The notes below the pieces were generated by a model, which ran no database searches, was not told the DNA's origin, and saw nothing but the letters and a program-made list of their open reading frames with translations. The translations under genes were made by a program, and so were the position numbers. A stretch of 64,000 bases of DNA from Neostapfia colusana (lineage: Eukaryota; Streptophyta; Magnoliopsida; Poales; Poaceae), in the NCBI GenBank assembly GCA_030760725.1, contig JASWHV010000004.1:50249136-50313135 (forward strand). The letters run 5' to 3'. The first letter of the stretch is position 1, and each line of letters begins with the position of its first letter. This document shows, in pieces, positions 58,430 to 64,000 of this stretch.

Positions 58430-58575
58430 TCTCTTGGCCATACACTGACGGTGGTGTACTGGTATAATGGAGGTTCTGCAGTCACCGATGGGTGACGAAA
58501 TCACAAACTTGTGGGTAAAGTGGTGCCACCTCTTAAGAGTGTAAAGCTATCATGATAGCCGTGCTTACGGTCACA
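58430..58575 (+). other. Hairpin-rich conserved block in U5 of LTR C
   Basis: TACAC/GTGTA stem (58441-58458), GTCACC/GGTGAC stem (about 58481-58496), CTCTTAAGAG (58530-58539), CTATCATGATAG (58547-58558) and CCGTGCTTACGG (58559-58570), in the same order and spacing as in the A/B LTRs. Other copies are at about 49880-50016 (C 5') and 45888-46010 (D, inverted). Confidence 0.7.
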
Positions 58576-59334
58576 AGCGCCTGGCCAACTCACATGATTA
58601 GATGGGAGAACTTGCGATGGTTATTTGGGATGGTCATTGGTTTGGTTATGGTATGGTCATTGGAAATTGGTTTTGGGACTGTTGAGTCATGATAATGAGT
58701 TTTTGTTTCGGTTAAGAGATGGATATGAATATGAGATGGTTATTATGAGAATGAGATGATGTTGAGAAAGATTAATGGCTGGATGAGACGGATAAGTGGT
58801 AAATTATGATGGAGGTATGTTACTGTTTTAATTGGATATATGTTGGGGTCAAATTCACTTAAAGATAGTTGCTGTTTTTATCGGGTCGTGAAATAAATTT
58901 TGCTTTCTGCAATGAGCCTTTTTATGCCTACCTTGTTGTAAGCTACATGTCATACTTCTTCCGCACTTGCTGAGTACGACATGTACTCACTCTTGCATTA
59001 TCATACGAACATCAGCAACAGGAGAGGAGTACTTCAAAGATCATGTGGAGTACTAAGCGTGCGGACTACCGTCAACTTGCCTGTGGAGTTGGAGATGGAG
59101 CCGCTGCTGTTTAGTTTTGCTTCCGCTATCGTTTAGAGACTTCCGCTGCTAGAATAAGTTAGAGACTTCCGCTGCAAGAATAAGTTAGAGATTGATGTAA
59201 TAAAGCACTTAAATCCTATTATTCGTGGTTATATTCTGAATTCAATTTGTGGATTACATGTGTATGTGTGATGAACATCCTGGGCACACATATGCATTAG
59301 CTGGGTTCCGTGTTCTACGGGACCGGGCGTCACA

Positions 59335-59602
59335 GCATTGAGCTGAGAAGTGAAGCTAGTGTGGGTTGTCCATAGGGCTGGACAACCAACTTTTGCTAGT
59401 AGGTGGGCGTGAGTTGTAAAAAGTTAGCTTCCACGTGTATAAACTCTGTACTTAGTTATAAACTGAAGGTTTGTACTAATTTGTACATTTTCAATTGTTT
59501 TCTATGCAATAAAATGTGTTCCTTATGACGTGTGCTGTCAGGTGTCGCACCGTGCGGCACCACCCTCTGAGGTCCTGGGCGTGTGGATTTCGGTCCGTCA
59601 CA
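59335..59602 (+). mobile_element. LTR 'E', third segment (3' end)
   Basis: It begins right after C with GCATTGAGCTG, includes a polyadenylation-like GCAATAAAATGTG near 59508 and ends GGTCCGTCACA at 59602, a normal LTR terminus. No primer site follows, so E is probably a solo LTR. The flanks CTGAA (3753-3757) and GAATC (59603-59607) are not a clean duplication. Confidence 0.6.
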
Positions 59603-62600
59603 GAATCACTCTTTATTACGTTGTATGCAGCAACCTTTCACACGACACCCCGACAAAGAAAAATGTTTCACGCCGAGAAGGATGGTCCTCTACGCGGAAA
59701 CGTCGAAGTTGCCCGCTAAAGGATTTACACCTCCTGCCTTCTCAACATCATTCCCACACGAAGGATGAGTCTCTATATCACGGTCCATCGGGTTACATCT
59801 GTTTCATGGGTCCCATACCCTACTATATATCCGGTACAGCTCAATCTTGTCCAGCAGGGCCGCATACGCGCGGTCATTAACCGACACGGACAGGGCTAAT
59901 AACCAACCTCCACATTTTCCTTACCCTCCTGGCCCAGGCCCAATGTGGTCCCAAGCATTGACACACCCATCGCAGGTCGAGACAACCTTGAGCACCCCAT
60001 CCTACAAAACATCCCCGTCACCATCTCACTCTTCATGAGGGTGCTCTTATCATCAACTTCTCGCGAGTAGACTCCACTACTCGACCTTTCTCGCGAGTAG
60101 CTTTTTACTACTCGACTTCAACCGAGCTAGCTACAACATTAGCCTAGCCATCTATGACGAGGCAAATCCTACACTGAGCCTTCTACTCAGGGATTTAATA
60201 GCCATGCAAGTGGGTTTCAAGCATCCTAGACATAATGCACAATATCAAGTCCAATAAACATAAGGTGAAGGTAAAGCAAAATTTAAAAACGGTGATTATA
60301 TGCAAACCGGGGCTTGCCTTGCTCAAAGGTTTTGTTAGGCTATGAAGTTAGTCTTCCTCCGGAGAATCCACCAAGTCCGTCACGAGAGGAAGATCCTCGC
60401 CTCAGAGTGGATCTCCTCTTCGAGCGTCGACGTCACGTGCTAATGATATGATGATGCACAAAGTTTCAAAATCAACTTAGAAAATGCTTTTAGGATTTTC
60501 TACAAGTCAACTACAACTAGAGGGGAAAACAACAGCAAAGTTTCTGTTGTTGTATCTATAACCTTAGAGAGGAAGAAGACTAGGTGAAAGGAAAGGAATC
60601 TTAATCACCATGTGATTAACCCCTTGTATGAACATTTAGACCTGAATAATGGTAGCTCAAGCTGAGGTCCAATGAAGCTGAAAATTTAACCACAGCTTCC
60701 AGGGAAGGTATTTAGGCAGTGTGCACGCTCATGAAATGGCTCAATGTGATCACAACAAATCCTTATGTGGTCTTAACTAATATGCCTTTACCCCCCCCCC
60801 CCAGATATTAAGATATCCTATGCTCAAAAGTAGACTTTTTGTGAAGTACATAATGTCCTGAGTCCATAGAAATTGGGTATACCATTTTTGGAGTTTCCTA
60901 CATGGAGATATGGATTTTATTTTCGTGCCTTTAGTAGGCTTAGTATTTCTATCAGTTGATTGAAAATGGACTTTTCTTTTCTGATCGAGCGCCTGCAAAA
61001 ATAAAAGATTTGTTCTTTTTTGTTTTATAATTAGAACAAACATAAACTAATTAGATAGAAAAGGAGCAGAAAAAGATCTATGGATTAGACTCCCTTTCTT
61101 TTCAGGGTTCAAGGATTGGGGACAAGCTGAAAATGGTTTCTGTTGATTTTCCTATTTTTCAGAGACATAAAGAGTTAACACACCATTTGACCAAGCAAAT
61201 GAGGTCCAATACCTCTGAAAGTTTTACTGGAGTTCAAGTATATTTAGAGGAAGGTTCTTCCCAAAATTGGGAATCTTCCAATAAACATAACTCCTGAAAT
61301 AAATCCTACAAGATTTTTTAAATGAATTAATGAGCCAAATCCAGGGATTTTTTCATAAATATTATGATGCACCCCAGGTAGTACTCACTGAGAGGAATCC
61401 AACGCAATTTATTTGGGAATTCTTTGACACTCCTACACAAAGTTGTGGCTGTTTAAAGTTTGAACCGAATTATGAAATCCCTGGAAAAGTTTAAATCTCT
61501 GACCGTGGGTCCCGCACATCAGGCTTCTTCAACCTCACGCCAAACAGAGTCGGGTGACAGCGCCCTCTGGCGAGGGTTGCCGGAACAGCCTTCCCAGCCA
61601 CCTCCCGTCCCCATACTCGCCACCCCCCCTAATCCAGCCCATAGAACTCATTTAGAGGGTCGCCGGCGGCCGGCGATCACCGGAAACCTGCGCGCACCGG
61701 TGACAGCGCCCGCTAGGGTTCTGGCCAGGTTGGTTAGGCTCAATTCTTCACCAAATCGTTGGGTTTTTGGCTCTATAGCACCAGGGAGTTGTGAGGAAGG
61801 TGGAAATGGCAGCCAACACCGGTGAAACGGCCGGTAAACCCAAGCTCCACGGTGAACCGAAGCACTTTTGGAATGGCGGCTAGGAAAACGGCTAGAACTT
61901 CGTAAATTCTTGATGTTTTTGCTTGGTTCTTCTTTGAGGAGGGGCACTAGAGAGTGTAGAAGCTGCGTGCAAGCTGGCTCGAGTGTTAGTGGATCATGTA
62001 ACCCAAATTTGGGTTTAAATCAAGGCTTAAGAGGATGAACTAGGGTTCGCGCTTTTTGGAAATTCTTGCTCTAGGGTTGATAATATGCTAAAAGGACGGC
62101 AGCTACAGGATCTAGGGAGGGTCACACACCTTTCTTGTGCAGGGTGTTGGAGGAGAGCGTGACCATGGCATGCTGTCCATGGTGAGCCGAGTTCGGTTCC
62201 GCCAGGTTCACCTCGGCCTCGGCGGTGATTGTCGAATTCCACGCAACCGAAGCAAGGAAGGTTGGGTTCACAAGGGGGACAGCTAAAGCACGTCTTGGTG
62301 CTCCTTTTTGCTGTATACCACTCGAGCAAACGATGATCGGGTGCCGATGTGCGATCAGAGAGATAGAGGGCAGCACCGGCGGCTATCTTTTGCCCGCGGG
62401 AGCAGAACAGCGGCCGAGTGAGCGAGAGAGGAAGCAAACTTGTGTTGTGCTCATGCGTGGAAGATAAGAACTGAGGTAATTCAGCCGGCGAGCAGGAGGT
62501 GGAACCGATCAAACGTTGGGAACGTGGTCCGCCGGCCTGCTGTCGAGCGCTCGAGCGACTGAAGACGTCGGTTATGAACAGAGTCAATGAATTATGGGGT

Positions 62601-62744
62601 CCACAGTAGCTCACTATCTTCTTCTCTGTTCTTTAAGATTCCCACATGTACTTTGTCCAAAATCCACCAATGTTGGATGGTAGACCAAACAAACTATGAG
62701 GAATTTGAATCTGAAATCATATTTCAAAATTGGGCACGTTTGGT
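59603..62744 (-). mobile_element. LTR-like DNA of gypsy family 'F', boundaries unclear
   Basis: Placed here because on the minus strand it follows a gypsy gag-pol fragment and resembles LTR E in layout (AACTTTGTGTAG near 61435; GCAAGCCCCGGTTTGCAT near 60305). The GC-rich part is at 61500-62560. No LTR terminus was identified at either side. The segment 60055-60125 has a repeated CTCGCGAGTAG and CTACTCGAC. A run of 14 Cs is at about 60789. Open frames here have no recognisable domain. Confidence 0.45.
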
Positions 62745-64000
62745 TTTTTATTTGATGATATCCGGAGCAAAGATCCATCTTCGAAAATACACTTGAACCC
62801 ACAAGTTGATCGAATAAGATATCGATGCGGGGTAGTGGATATTTATTTTGATGCTGATTGCGTTGAGAGGTCGGTAATCCACACACAATCTTAAGGTTTC
62901 ATCCTTCTTCTTTATGAACAATGCTGAGCATCCCCATGGCGAGGAACTGGGTCGAATGAAGACCTTACTCATCAGATCATTGAGCTGCTCTTTTAATTCA
63001 GCTAGTTCATTCGGAGCCATCTTGTACGGTCTCCGTGATATCGTTGTTGTCCCGGGTATATGTTCGATCTTGAACTCGACATCCCTTTCGGGTGGCATGT
63101 CCGGGAGATCATCCGGAAACACGTCCGGATATTCACGGACCACACGGATATCCTCAAGTTTTGTGGCTTCCATATTATATGTTGCTGGGATTTCTTGGAC
63201 CAAATGGTGAAGAATGAGAATATGTGGTTCATGAAGTGGGAGTTTAAATGAACCACTCGTGGAACGATGTCAAGAACAGCACCATGGTGATGTAGCCATG
63301 ACATTCCTAAAATGACATCGAGTTTTTGACCCTCTAAAATAATTAGAGAAGTCAGATATATATTCCCACCCAATTGCAATAGTGACTTATGAAATTATGG
63401 GTGGCACTGGAGTTAAAAAGTATGACTACGGGATGATCTATATAAGAAAACGTACCCGCGAGGATGGGTTCGCCTTCAGGAACGTCTTCGATGGCTAAGT
63501 GGTGGACGTTGCCTGGTTTTGGTGCTGGTTTCTTGCGCTGATTGCGGGGCTGATTTGCACCCTGACATGGTGCTGGCCCCCTGCCCTGTCGCTGCTCAGG
63601 ACAGTCCATGGAAATATGTCCGACCCGGCCACACGTGAAGCACGTGTATGGTTTCGGGGTCCCTCCGAATTGAGGACGGAATCCCTGTGCACGCGGTTGA
63701 ATGGAGTCACATGCGGGACCATCCTTTGCTGCTGCTGTTATTGTGGTGAAACCTCGGCGCATTAAATTGATGACCGAGAAACTGAGGCGGTCGCGCCGGT
63801 GGCTGCCATCTCTGACCGGATGGTGAGCGATACACTACGCAGTACTTTTGTGCCACCCCACCACTGCTGCTCGCCAGCGCGCTGCGTTTCCTCTTATCAG
63901 AACCGCGGCCACGCTGAGCATCTTCTTGTACGATCGCAGCATTGACAAGGTCGTTGAATGTGCCGTGGTTGCTTTGGGCGAGATGGACCTTTATTTTTGC
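62745..64000 (-). pseudogene. Ty3/gypsy gag-pol fragment 'F', truncated in reverse transcriptase
   Basis: From the right edge on the minus strand: gag C-terminus (IKVHLAQSNHGTFNDLVNAA and a basic GSDKRKR), CCHC knuckle (CFTCGRVGHISMDC, about 63640), protease with altered site (LFNSSATHNF, expected DSG), LDVILGMSWLHHHGAVLDI, then the reverse transcriptase start (FIRPSSSPWG, LRLCVDYRPLNA, FSKMDLCSGYHQIK) where homology stops at about 62745. Several frameshifts occur. RNase H and integrase are missing: the reverse transcriptase runs straight into LTR-like DNA. Gag continues beyond the window. Confidence 0.85.

Larger units (their letters stand above)
48343..59334 (+). mobile_element. Ty3/gypsy chromovirus 'C', 5' LTR truncated, decayed
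   Basis: The 5' LTR remainder is 48348-50781, followed by leader, gag-pol (51498-56056), polypurine tract, and a complete 3' LTR (56083-59334). It belongs to a family different from A/B in LTR sequence but related in pol and also with a C-terminal chromodomain. No left target duplication remains because the 5' end is lost; GCATT follows the right end. It interrupts LTR E. Many stops and shifts make it inactive. Confidence 0.9.
56083..59334 (+). repeat. Element C 3' LTR (complete)
   Basis: 3252 bases, TGTAACACCCTC to GGGCGTCACA. U3 has the CACGTG array (56228-56998). TATAAATA is at 57182-57189. A donor-like AAG|GTAGGT occurs at about 57383. U5 holds the hairpin block at 58255-58580. Confidence 0.92.

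Noticed and set aside
3753..59607. Target-site duplication for LTR E
   Set aside because: CTGAA and GAATC share only GAA; a 2-bp loss could explain it but this is not supported by the sequence alone.
60789..60802. Run of about 14 cytosines
   Set aside because: Simple homopolymer with no nearby matching structure.

Overview
This is a window of plant nuclear DNA, almost certainly from a grass (Poaceae). The evidence is a GC-rich first exon of a gibberellin 2-oxidase, an Au-type SINE fragment, Ty3/gypsy chromoviruses with 3.2-3.4 kb LTRs and initiator-Met primer sites, and a large CACTA (En/Spm) transposon. The species cannot be named from the sequence alone. Only about the first 3.7 kb looks like genic, low-repeat DNA; the rest is a stack of transposable elements inserted into one another.

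Layout. 1-3757: exon 1 of a minus-strand gibberellin 2-oxidase gene (1870-2255, rest of the gene beyond the left edge), its TATA box, and an upstream region with a truncated SINE. 3758-59602: an old LTR ('E', apparently solo) split into three pieces (3758-6315, 45022-45526, 59335-59602). A CACTA transposon (6316-45021) is inserted in E. It carries a decayed TNP2-type transposase read leftward and a decayed TnpA-like gene read rightward, plus captured copies of two host genes: a Werner-type 3'-5' exonuclease and a SUMO-conjugating enzyme (SCE1/UBC9-like) with its introns. Chromovirus 'A' (17580-42740, plus strand, target duplication ATCCT) is inserted in the TnpA gene region. A second copy of the same family, 'B' (18547-31043, minus strand, target duplication CGCTA), is inserted in A's 5' LTR. 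The second interruption of E is a different chromovirus, 'C' (48343-59334), preceded head-to-head by an inverted, truncated LTR of its own family, 'D' (45527-48342). 59603-64000: LTR-like DNA and a deleted gag-pol fragment of a third gypsy family, 'F', on the minus strand.

How the parts work. A and B have the layout LTR, tRNA-Met primer site, ORF0, gag-pol (capsid, CCHC knuckle, protease, reverse transcriptase, RNase H, integrase, C-terminal chromodomain), polypurine tract, LTR. B is young: its LTRs differ by about 28 substitutions in 3.34 kb by eye. Its ORF0 is open (259 codons), but gag-pol has three in-frame stops and one frameshift. A, C and F are decayed.

The most exciting observation is that ORF0 of A and B begins with a gap-free match to the amino-terminal tail of histone H3, including the whole TARKSTGG stretch around lysine 9, in an element whose own pol ends in a chromodomain. 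Next come a block of short hairpins with compensatory changes shared by the LTRs of the A/B and C/D families, a 14-copy array of CACGTG-centred repeats in the C/D LTR U3, splice acceptors placed exactly at the ORF0 and gag start codons, and a duplicated promoter-leader shared by the two CACTA transposase genes.
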